DNA of 64,000 nucleotides from NCBI RefSeq assembly GCF_002575655.3, contig NC_053035.3, positions 500,122,601 through 500,186,600 on the forward strand, written 5' to 3'. The notes below the pieces were generated by a model. It worked only from the letters and a program-made list of their open reading frames with translations. It ran no database searches and was not told where the DNA came from. Within the stretch, counting starts at the first letter, position 1, and each line of letters opens with the position of its first letter. This stretch comes from Aegilops tauschii subsp. strangulata. Its lineage: Eukaryota; Streptophyta; Magnoliopsida; Poales; Poaceae. A program made the translations under genes and the position numbers. Shown piece after piece: positions 1-12,139 of this stretch.

Positions 1-614
1 CCCAGCAGCTCAGCTCAGCTCCCGCCTGCCCCAAAAATGGCAGCCTTGTGGAAGCTTTGTGCAGCAGGACTGCAGGAGGGTGCAGCTGGGCTCCATGGCA
101 CTGCGCATGCCAGTTGCGTTTTGGGGCAAAGCCATGCCGGTCGCGTCGTGTTTCACAGGAACGGAAGCTCCTTTTCCAATCCTTTTCGAAAGGGCAGTTG
201 CTTCCATGCCCTCCATGGCCATGGGGTAGGGAGCTGGGGGCTGGGGCCTCACTGCCTTCCCCAGCTGCAACAAGCAGCTGGGTGACTAGTACTGTATCAC
301 ATTATTGCCACCTTTAAGTTTATACTGTTTTTTACTAGATCAGGACTATTATTTGTGCAGTGGCTGTATTATATATTTGTATTATGCATTGTCCAGTTCT
401 TGAAAGGCCTGGCTCTGGATATGTGTATGTGTAGATGGATAGATAGCTGTGGCTCTAGGCCTTGCTCAGTTTCTTTAGCTTTACATGGGGAAAGTAAGAT
501 CAACCTGTTGCTCTGGTAGTGGTAGTACTACTGCTTGTTTGACTGCTTTGGACTGGAGGAATTAATGTGGCTCTCTCTCATTTGGTCCCCTTTCTTTTTC
601 TTTTTTGCTGCCAG
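1..614 (+). other. LOG intron sequence upstream of the first visible exon
   Basis: No exon of LOG was found here. Bases 1-290 are GC-rich with short open frames on both strands, but there is no recognisable protein. Bases 290-614 are AT-rich intron-like sequence ending in a polypyrimidine tract and the CAG acceptor at 612-614. I read the stretch as intron; it could hide a small repeat. Confidence 0.5.
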
Positions 615-2607
615 GATCATCCCAAGATCACTCATGCCCAGAGAGGTGAGTCAAAGGCTGCAACCTCTATTTTGTTGCCATTGCATTGCATGGTCTGCTC
701 TCCACTTCTGAACCTTGACTGGGTGTGCAAGCTAGCTGCCAGGATATTTATTGTTCAGCTTCAGCATGATGAATGATGATGCATCACCATATCTATATAT
801 TTGAATCTAATGTCCAAAACTTTTGTGAATCTTATGTAGTTTGATTTTCTTCTTAATGTAGCTTGATTATATTAAGTGCTATTAATACTGCAAGAAATAA
901 CTATATATGCAATCTGCACTATACACTCTTAGGCAGATATTTGTGTTTATTATATGGATTAGCAATTAGTTTCCACACCTTTACTGGTTGTAAAGAGGCC
1001 TTATCAATCTGAATCTGTTGTGATGACTGTCTTTATTCTGCTTTTCAATACACCTGCAACATGACCTGTACTACTACTACTTAGTCTAGCCTTGATTAAT
1101 TTTACAGTTAAAATCGTTATTCTTGGAAAATTTAATTAGATGTACTAGTCAATTTTATACTTGGTGTTATTCTCGGAAAATTTCTGAATGCTTGGTTGCT
1201 TACAATCCCTGATTCATGCTGCTGTAGGTAACCGGGGATCCTGTAGGGGAAGTTAGAGCTGTTTCTGGCATGCACGAGAGGAAGGCCGAAATGGCTCGGT
1301 TTGCTGATGCTTTTATTGCCTTACCAGGTACAAATTCAATAGCCCACTCCAATTCTTCTACAAGTGAGAAAATGTGGAATAAATCATGCATATTTTGTGC
1401 TGTAGAGTTTGACAATTCAGTTAATTTGACAGGCGGCTACGGAACCTTGGAGGAGTTGCTTGAAGTGATCACGTGGGCACAACTAGGAATACATAAGAAG
1501 CCGGTAAGAAGTAGCTTCTGTTCTTGGTGCTTTTCATACAAAAATCACACAACCCCAATCATCTGGGGATGATGTGCTTGTCTGCATATGTTTTGTCAAC
1601 CCACACTATTTTAGTAGCTAGGTATGAACGCGTTCTTTGTTTATTATAATGTCGATCGTTAGGGCCGTTGTGATCTGATCCTACCACCTTTGTTCACATG
1701 TGGCTACTAATTAATTTCACCCTCATGGCAACAAATTATTGTAAAGACTTTAATCAAAGGAGCTATCAGCATCACTTCGAAGGCATGCGATCTGCATTCC
1801 CGACTTTAATATTCGCTCCTCTTATAGGATAATCCTGCACACTTTATGAATATTCCCATACAGCTATCAAATCAATGTTCTGGGATCTAAAAAAGACATT
1901 TTGTGTCATCTAGAAGAAAGCTGTATTGCTGTCTCACTGTTCAATAATTGCTTAGCAATATAAAATGCTGAATGTTTGAGGGGATAGACACAACAGTCAG
2001 TTCTACATTTATCTTATATCTCTCCTGTCACTATTATTAGATCTTCAGGCCTGCCAAATTTGCTATTTAGTTGTCTGTTGATATCAGATACGATTCTGTG
2101 GGTGGGAGTGGATCATTCAGTAATCAACACTGTCGAATCATGCATTGCATTTTTCTGTCGCTACTTGTACTTATTCCTGGTGTATGTCTTTTCCGCAATC
2201 GCGTATCAGGTCGGTCTGCTGAACGTCGACGGATTCTACGACCCACTGCTGTCGTTCATCGACGTGGCCGTCAACGAAGGCTTCATCACCCAGGAGGCGA
2301 GGCAGATCATCATCTCGGCCCCGACAGCCAAGGAGCTAGTCAAGAAGCTGGAGGTCAGAACCAAACTCTGTATTTGTCAGTTTATCCCAAATTCTGAAAC
2401 TGAACTTTCCTTCTGTAATCCATGAAGGTTGGCTGTTTATTTTTGTTGCTCATTGATAACCTAAACCCTATAACAGTATCCATGTACCTTCTGCAGGACT
2501 ACGTTCCAGAGTACGAGATCGGCCTAGTGTGGGAGGACCAGGACCAGATACCAAGCAACAGCCTGGTCCCGGAGCCGCTGGAGACCCCCGCGATCACCTC
2601 CTCCTGA
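615..2607 (+). CDS. LOG: LOG-type cytokinin riboside 5'-monophosphate phosphoribohydrolase, 3' five exons (5' end outside window)
   Basis: LOG enzymes release active free-base cytokinins from their nucleotides in the cytosol. Five exons are readable, with GT..AG borders and compatible phases: 615-645, 1228-1327, 1433-1503, 2210-2353 and 2497-2607 (TGA). They encode the middle and C-terminal half: [10 protein letters not shown], then [19 protein letters not shown], then the family signature PGGYGTLEE (split by the intron at 1328-1432; its Glu is catalytic), then [20 protein letters not shown], then [10 protein letters not shown] and a C-terminal TPAITSS. The match to rice LOG is recalled from family knowledge. 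The N-terminal exons (CGS nucleotide-binding and YGGG motifs) are not visible and should lie left of base 1. No frameshift is seen, so the gene is probably functional. Which LOG paralogue this is cannot be decided here. Confidence 0.93.
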
Positions 2608-2880
2608 TCGATCAACCTTGCGTGCATCTCAGTTAGGGTTCTAACAACAGTGTCAAGATAGCGGCGCCGCATATATTTATTCTCTCCTAGATGATAAGTC
2701 CTAGCCGACTGAAGGGCGACGAGGGGGCACACTATAGCCTGTGTGCTTGTTTTGGTAGCGTCGATCGACCGATCTCTTGTGTCACCGCTGATGATTGTTT
2801 TGGGTGGCATCATTATATTAAGACTAGTGAGTAGTAGCTTCCAACCTGTATGGATTGTTGAATGGGTCACGGTTGGATGG
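2608..2880 (+). other. LOG 3' untranslated region containing an antisense relic of an F-box gene 3' end
   Basis: This follows the LOG stop codon. Bases 2741-2783 match 30046-30089, next to the second F-box copy, with a few mismatches. Read on the minus strand both give TRDR-x-I-x-ATKTSTQ. Bases 2634-2672 match 37528-37566 on the same strand (antisense reading RRRYLDTVV). The untranslated region therefore overlaps sequence derived from a convergent F-box-family neighbour. No poly(A) site can be fixed by eye. Confidence 0.55.
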
Positions 2881-2939
2881 GCAAAGCATGCAGCTAAGCC
2901 TCTGAATTGATCCTGCTGTGATCCTGGAACAAGGGTTGA

Positions 2940-4510
2940 CTATATATAAATAGCAGCACATATAGTTTATCAACATGGTCCCTCGTGCTGCATTATGTTG
3001 ATCCCTCCTGTTTCCAGTGCATTGTCTCTTGTTTCTTGTTAACTGTCAATGCTGTCTCTATCAAAGGCATGGAAGAGATAACAATTCTACTCAACTTTTA
3101 TTGGTCAAATCATATAACTTCTTTAGATTTTTTTTTTGATGATTTTGGTAATGGCGTCTTCAGTGGTGCTGTTTAAAAATGCTCTTTTTAGTTGACTTTC
3201 AAAGATGTTATTTGAAATTTAAAATTGCCTTTTTTTTGTTGAGAAACTGAAAACTGACATTTAAAATTCTTCATCTTTGGCTGGGAGGCTCAAACCAGAA
3301 ACCAGATTGAGCACACATGGGCCAGGCCATGTTATAAGCTCGCAAGCAGTCTAAAAAGACAAACAAAAAGCTCACGAGCAGGCCCAGCCCAACTATGCTC
3401 CTCGGCCCTTTCGTCCTGATTTCTTTGAGGCCTAGTGACAAACTATTTGTACCCTACAAAACCCACTCTTTTCTTCCCCTGTATTTGCAAACGAACTTTT
3501 ATTTTTGAACTTTATTTGCAAACGAACTTTTGTATGGAATTGACCTTATTTGTATGCAATGTTTATTTTTTATATTTTAGTCGTGAACCTGAGGTCTTAT
3601 ATATTCATAGCGTTTAACAATCTTTTTATGTTGCAGGGTGAAAGAAATTTATTCCGTAGTAATAGGCTTGCAATCGAGAGGCTGAAGCTCCTCAATACAT
3701 GGTGGTCCTAAATGTAGCCATAGTGCTACGCTCAGTGCAACTGTACGACGCAAACCAATATGCTACCTTATTTTGTTCACATGTAAGCTTCATAGGAATA
3801 AATCATTTCTCTTGCCATCATAAACTGAATCTTAGACATGAGATGACCATAAGCTGACCTTAGTAAACCCCCGGAGTATATATAATTGCACATATAGTTT
3901 ATCAACACGGTCTCATGCCCGTTTCCTCGTGTTGCATTCTGTTAATCCTTCCTTTCTCTAGTGCATTGCCTCTTGATTCTTGTTACTGTTAATTTGTATC
4001 TATCATAGGCATCACAGAGATAAGAATTCTACTCAACTTTTATATTTATGAAACATCTTTAGGGAAATTTTTGATGATTTGGTCATGGCGTCTTCAGTGG
4101 CGCTATTTGAAATTGCTCCTTTTAGTCCACTTTCAAAGATGTTATTTGAAATTTAAAATCTCCTATTTACTCGCTCCGGGATCTGCATCTTTGGCTGGGA
4201 CACTCAAACCAGTAGCCAGAGTGAGCACACATGGGCCCCATCTTATAAGCTCCCTGAGCAGTCTTGATAAACAAACAAAGTTCGCGAGCAGGCCCAGCCC
4301 AACTGGGCTCCTTCTGTTTGTTTAAAATAACCACTCTTTTTATCCTGAAAACCCACAAGGCCCAGCCCAACTATGCTCCCACCCCTCAAAAAACTCTTTT
4401 CTTTCCCTTCTATATGCGAACGAACTTCTGTATGGAATTGAACTTATTTGCGTGCCAATGTTTTTTTTAGTGGAGAACCTGTGGTCTTATATATCATAGC
4501 GTTTCAGCAA
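2940..4510. repeat. Tandem direct duplication, about 0.9 kb period, diverged
   Basis: Segments 2940-3640 and 3885-4510 align in the same order. Shared landmarks are a CATATAGTTTATCAACA start, a 'gcattg..ctcttg' stretch, TTCTACTCAACTTTTAT, GGCGTCTTCAGTGG, a 'gagcacacatgggcc' stretch, 'aacgaacttttgtatggaattga' and a final 'gaacctg.ggtcttatat'. A third, more diverged copy is at about 28200-28620. No coding potential was recognised. Confidence 0.75.
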
Positions 4511-5300
4511 TCACAGTGTTCAAAATACATGCTATTAGCACATGCAACCACGCCTTACACAATTTATTACCGCACCCCTCTTTTGCCGAGCAATGTGCCA
4601 CTTCATCAGAAAGCATGCTATAAGAGTGTAAATATTATATTGTTATTGAGTTGGACAAGAGAGAAAGAGAAACATACTGCAGATTAAGAGTCAGCTGCAG
4701 CACAAACTGCAAGAAACTTTATGAGAGTGTAAGACGAGACTTGTATTAATAAACTACCTACATCTCTATAGCTAACTACTATAAATGTTGTCTATTAGAT
4801 GACTATGGATGACATGACAATGAGATATAGCCAACAAATGACTATATTAACATCCTTGCTCTTAATAGATCGTCGTGCCCATTGTAACTTGAACCCCTCT
4901 CACTAGATCCTAGCAACTCCTTAACTTCCTCGGTAAGCGGACCATATACCGACCTGTTTATTTCCTCCTTCGCCAGGCTCCTAGCAATACCTTGATTATC
5001 AGTCTTCTACAGAACCATAGAAGGTCCCATCTTGATTGCCAGCTGAGAATGGCACTGAGACAAAATGGCACACTCTGGCCATGAAGCGCCCTTGGTGATA
5101 ACAAAGGACCACACCGCCTCCTTCGTAGGATATTTTGGAGCCAATGTTAATGAAAAATCCAAAGCGCTGTATATTTTGAAGTGAAGAGAGTGTAACAAAT
5201 AATCGGGCGTGCTCTCTAAGAGAAATCTCATAGGGTAAATTTGCCGGGCCACATGGAAAATTAATGGCTATCAGAAGGTTTAGTGGTATACGCCAACGCT
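4511..5300. other. Intergenic stretch, no gene seen
   Basis: Only short unconvincing frames occur. Parts of 5170-5300 align with 28660-28740 of the second duplicated segment (for example 'agagtgtaa.aaataat' and 'aacgcttccaaaa'), so this is part of the duplicated block. Confidence 0.5.
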
Positions 5301-5302
5301 TC

Positions 5303-5476
5303 CAAAAGGAATTTTTTTAACATGCTCGATGTACCTCACAGTTTATATCCTCCAAAATGGGATACTCACATAACTTAAAAAATAAAAATAATAATTATAT
5401 TAACCGCGCTGGATGTACATCACAGATTCACAATTTATATCCTTCCAAAATGAGATACTCCCGATAACTTAAACAC
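5303..5476. repeat. Short tandem duplication, about 97-bp period
   Basis: Units at about 5305-5380 and 5402-5476 share 'gatgtac.tcacag', 'caatttatatcct.ccaaaatg.gatactc' and 'ataactta'. The GATGTACCTC inside the first unit equals the target of a MITE found at 28759-29122 in the paralogous segment. Confidence 0.7.
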
Positions 5477-5600
5477 AAAACCAGAGGAATAATTTATCTC
5501 TCAAACCATTTACCGGAACGCAACAGGAAGACCCATTTACTTCGTTTGTCGACAATATTTTAAAAAGTACACTAGCTAGTAAGAAACACATAAATTGTGT

Positions 5601-5630
5601 ATTAATATTATTATTATTATTATTATTATT
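5601..5630. repeat. ATT trinucleotide microsatellite
   Basis: About eight consecutive ATT units, interrupted only at the edges. A shorter AAT/ATA run lies at the corresponding place in the second F-box segment (29268-29280). Confidence 0.9.
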
Positions 5631-5704
5631 GAAAAAGTACATCTATTGGAACAATCTCTACTAACTTCAATTCCCATTTTATGCGATCAATACAATAAGT
5701 TGTT

Positions 5705-6260
5705 GGGGTTTTTATCATTTATGCCACCAGTTGTATCCCACTACTCAGTTTTGCCATTAGAAATTACAGCCGCTCAAAAATGCCATAGATTCGTGAGATG
5801 CTTACTTAAAAATGCCATTAGATAAATAAAAAATGCCATCGTTCCGTTAGATGGTTGCTAAAAAATGCCATTAGACATTGTTATTTTCATGTCAAACTTG
5901 TTGACCATCCAATATGACAAAAAAAAGCTAGACCCACATTTTAGTTCTCTCTATCTCACAATGATAAGTGTGGCCCCACTTGTGAGGAGTAAGTAAGCGA
6001 ATAATTTTAAAGGGAAATAAGAACGATCTTGGGATCAAGTGGGCCCCACACTTTATTGTAGTGAGATAGAGGGAGAGCTGGCATGTTGGTTCATAGGTAT
6101 TTATGCCATTATAACATGTCAAAAGGGATCACAATAATGATGTCCAGTGGCATTTTTTAGCATGTGTGTAACGAAGCAATGGCATTTTTTAGCAGTTGAA
6201 ATTCCTAGTGGCGAAACTGAGTAGTGGGACACAACTGGTGGCATAAATGATAAAAACCCC
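5705..6260. mobile_element. MITE-like element with about 70-bp terminal inverted repeats
   Basis: The left end GGGGTTTTTATCATTTATGC is mirrored by the right end GCATAAATGATAAAAACCCC. The inverted match continues through ACTCAGTTT/AAACTGAGT. TTGTT occurs directly outside both ends. The paralogous segment at about 29330-29350 lacks the element ('caatacaatatgttgtaaca'), which gives an empty site. The exact TSD (TTG or TTGTT) and superfamily are unresolved. The interior has no ORF of note. Confidence 0.82.
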
Positions 6261-6517
6261 TTGTTGTAACACAGAAGAACCGTTACATTTTGTCTAATGA
6301 ACTGAATAAAACAGAATAAAACATACCGGTGCCCCTTATCAAGGAGTCAATCAAGTTACTTAAGAACAATGTGCCAAGAAACTAACAAAAAAGTGGCAAG
6401 TTGATTTAATTCCACCGAGAGGGCAACACGTATGACATGATCACCACTACAAGACGTAATATTCGAGAAAATGATCAAGAGTTTGTGACTAATATAGGAG
6501 AATATTGGTACATAATA

Positions 6518-6642
6518 CTCCCTCCGTCCTAAAATTCTTGTCTTAGACTTGTCTAGATACGGATGTATATCAAGTCACGTTTTAGCATTAGATACATCCA
6601 TATCTAGACAAATGTAAGACAAGAATCTTAGGACGGAGGGAG
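6518..6642. mobile_element. Stowaway-type (Tc1/Mariner) MITE
   Basis: The 125-bp palindromic element begins CTCCCTCCGTCC and ends with the complement GGACGGAGGGAG, with TA target duplications at 6516-6517 and 6643-6644. This is the canonical grass Stowaway end. The paralogous site near 29550 ('acattaccattaattgcttcc') lacks it. Confidence 0.95.
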
Positions 6643-6654
6643 TAGCATTAAGTG

Positions 6655-7941
6655 CTTCCAGGTAAGTCCCTCATCCAACATGGAGCGTATGTGCAAGCCA
6701 CAAGCTTCTAGGCAGATATGTGTGCCGTCTTGCCTAAATATTGAATCTTCGACCTATTTAAATGGTATGCTACTATCTTATTGGACCAACAGAACAAGGC
6801 AATTTCTTTGTAAGGATGAAAGCCAAGACACTCATAATGAGAAGAGTTGTCGTCGGATTTTTTAGGCCAGTCTGCAGTGCCAATCATGTTTTCATCGTCA
6901 GAGTCCCATTCAAAATCATCTTTCGATAGGGCTTCGTTGTTAGCGTCTCCGAGTTTAAGGCTAGCGACATTTTTCAACAACAAACGCTTATCCATTTGAC
7001 GACGCGATTGTAAGATCCACGGTCCATCTTCAACATGCACGCTTGAATATTTTGTCACCGCCGGCTGAAGATTGATTTCATTCTTCAGCACCCATTCCAT
7101 CTGGCCACAAGATTCGTCAAGGAACCAAATTTCACATTTGGATATCCCATGATTCAATGCACAATATACCCCTTTCACTGACTTTCCTAGACGAGGTAGT
7201 CCTTAATTTGTTTCCTCTCGGAAATTTAATTACTTGGTAGCCCACGCATCATTTGTAAGAAAAACAAAATGAGACTATGAACGGTGGATGGGGGAGTGAG
7301 TACAAATACCTCAAAATGAAACCATATATGCGAGGCATTGCCAGTAGGCTGAGTGGTACAAATACAAGGCCTCCCCTTGTCGCACAAAATGCCTCTCCTT
7401 CCAGCACATACATACTTTTTGACGAGAAGACGCGGATAATGTATGAAGGCGGTGGCCATTCGGCCGTGTTAACTGGTACGTGATCCGAAGTATCAGGGAT
7501 CAATAACACACACTTTGTAACGCGGTGACACCGTGGGATCGTACGCTGGTACGCGATGTAGCGGTTGCCACGGTGCACGTGCACGGTACAGGGGGCAAAG
7601 ATGATGCCATTGCAGCTGTTGTACATGGGCCAGGACCACCGCTTTTTGCCATCGAGGTATCCGAGACGGCCGGTGATGTCGCGCACCGTCGAGCGGCGAG
7701 CGAAGAGCCTCGGGGCCTGCGTGTCCGTCGTCCAGTAGATTATTCCGTCGAGCGAGAGCGGGAGCAGGTCGGCGCGTAGGAGGCGGTGATCATCGACGAT
7801 GGCGTGCCAGGCCTTGCAGACGCAGCAGGAGGCGGCGAGGCTTCGTGGCGGGAGACGGCAGACGATGTGGTCCAAATATCCTCCATCTGTTGCCAAGATC
7901 CGGTCGATCGGCCGGCGGCGGTCGAGGACGACGGGGAGGTG
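6655..7941 (-). pseudogene. F-box protein gene, copy 1, decayed
   Basis: F-box proteins recruit substrates to SCF ubiquitin ligases. The 5' exon (about 7895 to 7309) encodes an F-box core with RLPPRSLAAS and CVCKAWHAIVDD, then LPLSLDGIIY, and ends FILR before GT. The distal part (about 7240 to 6708) encodes GVYCALNHG, WFLDESCGQMEW, LGFHPYKEIALFCW and AYHLNRSKIQYLGK. Damage is visible on comparison with copy 2. No in-frame ATG precedes the F-box, since the nearest ATG (about 7885) is out of frame. The intron acceptor and the start of exon 2 are deleted, leaving about 50 bp of intron. A 4-bp TTAA insertion lies near 7203. A TAG at 6708 precedes the conserved APCWM-RDLPG end. The 5' leader is split by the copia inserted at 7947. 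Confidence 0.8.
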
Positions 7942-9064
7942 TTAAGTGTTGGAAATCTAAGCAGTTTACCGAATGATTTTATTGACAGAAATACTAGATA
8001 AAGCATGACTAATATAGCAAAGATAAAACAAGACATGCAATTCGACTGAGAGAAGTAAATAGCATCTGTATATATGAACTAGAACCGAACACATCTAGAA
8101 CAGACAGTAGAGCAAGAAGTTGTGACAGAACCTCTAAAAAAAAGAGTATGTGAACGTCACTACAACAAAATAGGCATGTATAGTCGCTTTTTCTAAGACG
8201 CCTTTTGTATTCATCTCTAGGCTCACGAACAGAGCAAATTAAAGACATTTTCTAAGACGCTTACAAAGCGCCTCAAACCTTTTATTATAATTAGACATTT
8301 GCAGAAACAAGTATGCATATGAAATTAGCTTAGAGACGATTTCTGAGACGTTTTAGTATGCGGCGCTATTATTGGACCTAAGAAACCCTTGAATAATGGT
8401 AATCCTTTTTTCATTGCATAGTCACAAGTATTAGTTGTTCTAAAACTGAAACACACATGAGCTCATCTTCCGAACCGAACATACATTGGATACATAGCTA
8501 GCGCTTCCCCATCGCCATTTAGCCCTAGTTGTTGCTCCCACAATCAGAGCTCTCGCACCGCCGTTGCTCAACCCCAAGCCAAACACCCATGTCACTCGAC
8601 TTTGCTCCCTCGTCGGTCGACGAAATCGCCCCTTCCTCAAAGCTCCCATGCTCCTCCTCCCAGCCATAACTTCCCAACGCACGACGACGGTCTCTTCCCT
8701 AGACCGAGCTTCCGGCCGAACCTTCTCCATCGCCTGGCACCATTTGCCACCAAGCCGACGTCGCTCCGCACCAATGTCAGGCTTCTCAAATATAACTAAA
8801 TCAACCAAACCTATAGTTTTGTATTTGTAAATGAAGTGAGTCAAAGTTAGAAAAAATTGTGGGTCTTTTCTATATGGGTTTCCCAAAAAAAACTGTATGT
8901 GAATATTTTATATTGGACACATATATCATCCTGATATATTTTTCACAAAAAATTCTATTGATTGAATACAATTAGATCTGACAAGGAAAAAAGTCAAAAA
9001 TACTATTTATCACTATGGTAGATCGGATGACTATTAAGAGGCTTGTATTTATTACTCTCTGTAT

Positions 9065-9870
9065 TACAATATTAAAGGATGGATTGTTTCTAAACCTTTC
9101 TTCGTCCAATTTTTCTAGTTTTAGTCCGTTCAAGCCTGACAAAAAAATCTCTGTATTTTTATATCTATATCTATACCTATTAATAAAGCAAGATGATATT
9201 CTTGATTTCGTCCCGCTTAGGTGATTTTATTGGTCTATATTTTATTTTACGCGAGGTGGTACTAATTTGGGGAGCTCCGCGTCCAACACAATATGCAGAC
9301 CCACAGAGAAACTGCTACTTGGCCGGCCCAGGAACCGAAACAGAGCATGACGCAGAAGTTAAAAAAAAAAGAGCGATGCGGTGCCAGGTCTCAAACTCAC
9401 GACCATCGAGCCGTGAATGTGTGGCTCTAGCCACCGGAGCTATTAGCTGCTTGCTTTTTTTTAGAATAAATAGAAACGGCGCATTGGAAACAAGTTGACA
9501 AATTTTTGAAAGTTTCTTGAAAATAGCGAACACAATTTTTGAAAACAGTTTTTAATTCAAAATAAAATCTGAAAACACGAATATTTTTTGCAATCCACAA
9601 ACTTTTTTTAATACACGAACAATTTTAAAAAATGTGAACATTTTTTTGAAAACGTGATTTTTTTAGAAAAAGGATGTCCTAAATATGCTCCAATATCTCA
9701 TAATTATAGTTTTCTTGGAACATTATTTTTCTCTCACCCGTTGCAATGCACGGGCATGTTTACTAGTACAATATTAAAGAATGGATTGTTTCTGAACCTT
9801 TTTTTGTCCAATTATTCTTCTTCGTACGTTCTTCGTCAGTTTTAGTCCGTTCAAGTCTGACAAAAAAATT
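9065..9870. repeat. Duplicated about 95-bp blocks around a Helitron-like 3' end
   Basis: Blocks 9065-9155 and 9768-9868 share 'acaatattaaa.gatggattgtttct.aacc' and 'gttttagtccgttcaag.ctgacaaaaaaa'. Between them, 9737-9766 has the hairpin CCCGT..ACGGG followed about 10 bases later by CTAG, which is the 3' signature of grass Helitrons. A second similar terminus is at 11917-11946. The 5' (TC) ends cannot be fixed. Confidence 0.45.
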
Positions 9871-10860
9871 AAAGAGGTTGCCAGGAATCGAACCTTGCTC
9901 TACAGGTAAGAGACTCAACACAAGAAATAATTGATATACAACAAAATTGTTGATTTTTTTTAGGGGTGACACAATTGTTGATGAGAAGAAGGAACCTCGT
10001 GATATTGAGTCCCTCGCGCCGGCGCGCCCTACTGGGCCAGACCATAAGCGCGGAGGGAAGCCCCCTATTTTCTTTCTTTCTCGAGCTTTGTTCTGTTTTT
10101 GTTTTTCATCTTTAAAATAATTTAGAAAAAACAAAATTTCCAGAAAAAATTTAATTTTGGAATTTTTGTACAAAAAATGTTTTTAAATTAAAAATAATTT
10201 TCATGATAATGGATTTTTTTCGTGAATTTGAACAAAAAATGCGTGAATTCAAATTATGTTCATGAATTTTTAAAATACTGTTCACAAAAATAAAATTATT
10301 GTGAATTAAAAAAGGTTCATGCATTTCAAAAAAATACATCAAATACAAAATATTTATGAATTTCAAAAACTGTTAATCGTTTCAAAAATTGTTCAGCTAT
10401 TCTAAGAATATTCGCCGATTTAAATAAAATTTTCACAAGCTTTGTAAAAATTGCGTCAGTTTTAAAAATCTTCATTGACTCCGAAAGTGTTCGAAGAATC
10501 ATAACAATGTTCAGAAGTTTCAAAAACAATGTTCGCAATAATTGAAAAAATGTTCACGAATTTGAAAACGTTCATTGTTTCATAAAAAATATTAATGATT
10601 TCAAAATATGTTCATAATTTTAGAAAATGTTCAGGATCTGAGAAAAGTTCTTGAATTGGAAAATGATGTTCACAAATAATTTTTAAAAATAAATAAAAAA
10701 TGAACATGTAAAAAGAAATGAAAAATACGTAAATAGAGCAAAATGTGAAAATAAAAAAGGAGGGAAGGGAGAAACAAGAAATATAGAAAGAAAAAAAATC
10801 AGAAGAAATAACAAAGAAAAATATGAAGAAAACCAGTTCATGGAAGCATTCTAGAACCTT
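9500..10860. repeat. AT-rich low-complexity stretch of GTTCA/GAATTT/TTCAAAAA words
   Basis: Long runs of variants of 'gttcatgaatttcaaaaa' occur with no stable period. Frames here are compositional artefacts. Similar sequence recurs at 24060-24340, 25280-25930 and 38330-38700. Confidence 0.6.
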
Positions 10861-11916
10861 CCAAAATGGGGTGGGAAAAACTAGACTGGGCTGGCCTATA
10901 CTATCGACAAGCGCGCAGGAGGGCATGCACTAGCTAGGTTGCTAGACAGCGACCTACGCGCCGATTAGGAACGGGGCGTGACCATTGATGAAGACTTGGC
11001 CAAACGGCTTAACGGTCGTCCGAGTGCACCGTTGCACTAGGGCCTCCACGTATAATCAATCGATCTTTTGCTTGGACGCTCGCTGATACGTTGCAAAGTT
11101 TCATTACAGTATACAGTATGAGGCTACAATCTTTTGTCATGTAATACATGAACACGAATAGGCCACCCTAACCTCTTACTAAAATACAATACAACAGTAA
11201 CCACGCCTTTCCCCGTACTCCTCATATACTTATTTCTCAGGCATATAGCCATTGCCCTTAGGCGCCACAGGAACCTGATGCCGCCGTCATCATTTCGGAG
11301 CATCTAGCCGTTGTTATCATCAGCAACGCATCAGAGCTTCCTCGGTCGAATCCACACGCCACCAGGATTGCATCGGCAAGAAAAATCTATTCAAATGAAG
11401 AAAATCTCGAAGAGTGCAACTTGAAGGACAAATTTGTCATTTAATCTACATCGACTACTACAATCCAACGTCGCGCCCGATGATTTTTTTTGCACCCATA
11501 TATTCACCTAGATGTCGCCAATCTCCTAGACACTGTTCTTTTTCCTATTGTTGTTATTGGTTGTGTCACATGATCCGTGTCACCTGTGGACGTGAACCAG
11601 ATGTTGGCAATTTCAGCATCACCTTGCCGTGGTCATTGGTATGTCATTCCAATGTCAATTTTTCATGTCAATTTGTTTAGGAGTTAGAACATGTAGCTTA
11701 GAAGCAACTTTAGACTAAAAATGACTATAACATGAATGTTCTTAGGAAATTAGACCTTCAAATTTTATATTTTCTGAACTTTTAAAAGTACTTATCTCAT
11801 TCTCATATGTTCAAAGTTTTCCTTTATGCCTATCATATTTATATAGCCCGATACTCGAGCCTTGCACGATGTATTCTTTTACTAGAAGGGTGTCGTCGTG
11901 TCGGGTTATTCTTTTT

Positions 11917-11946
11917 CCCGTTGCAACGCACGGACATATTTGCTAG
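11917..11946 (+). mobile_element. Helitron-like 3' terminus
   Basis: The hairpin CCCGTTGCAACGCACGG is followed by ACATATTTG and CTAG, with T following. It is nearly identical to 9737-9766. The other end of the element was not located. Confidence 0.4.
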
Positions 11947-12139
11947 TAGTGTCAAAAGCCGTCTTATATTTGACACAGAGAGATTACCATTTATCTGTGT
12001 TATATACACACAGAAAAATGATAAGAATAAAAATTTGACGCGCGTAAACTTTTCTCGCTTTATCAGTTTTGACGCTCTAAATTATTATTTTTTACCGCCT
12101 AGATTTCGTGCGTTAGGATTGGACTTTTTTCGCTCTAAT

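Noticed and set aside
2499..2870. 123-residue minus-strand ORF over the LOG last exon
   Set aside because: No start or splice context. Only the F-box-like tail motif is meaningful and is reported as a relic.
8440..8886. 148-residue minus-strand ORF and its plus-strand partners
   Set aside because: No recognisable domain, both strands open because of composition, and it lies in CACTA subterminal DNA.
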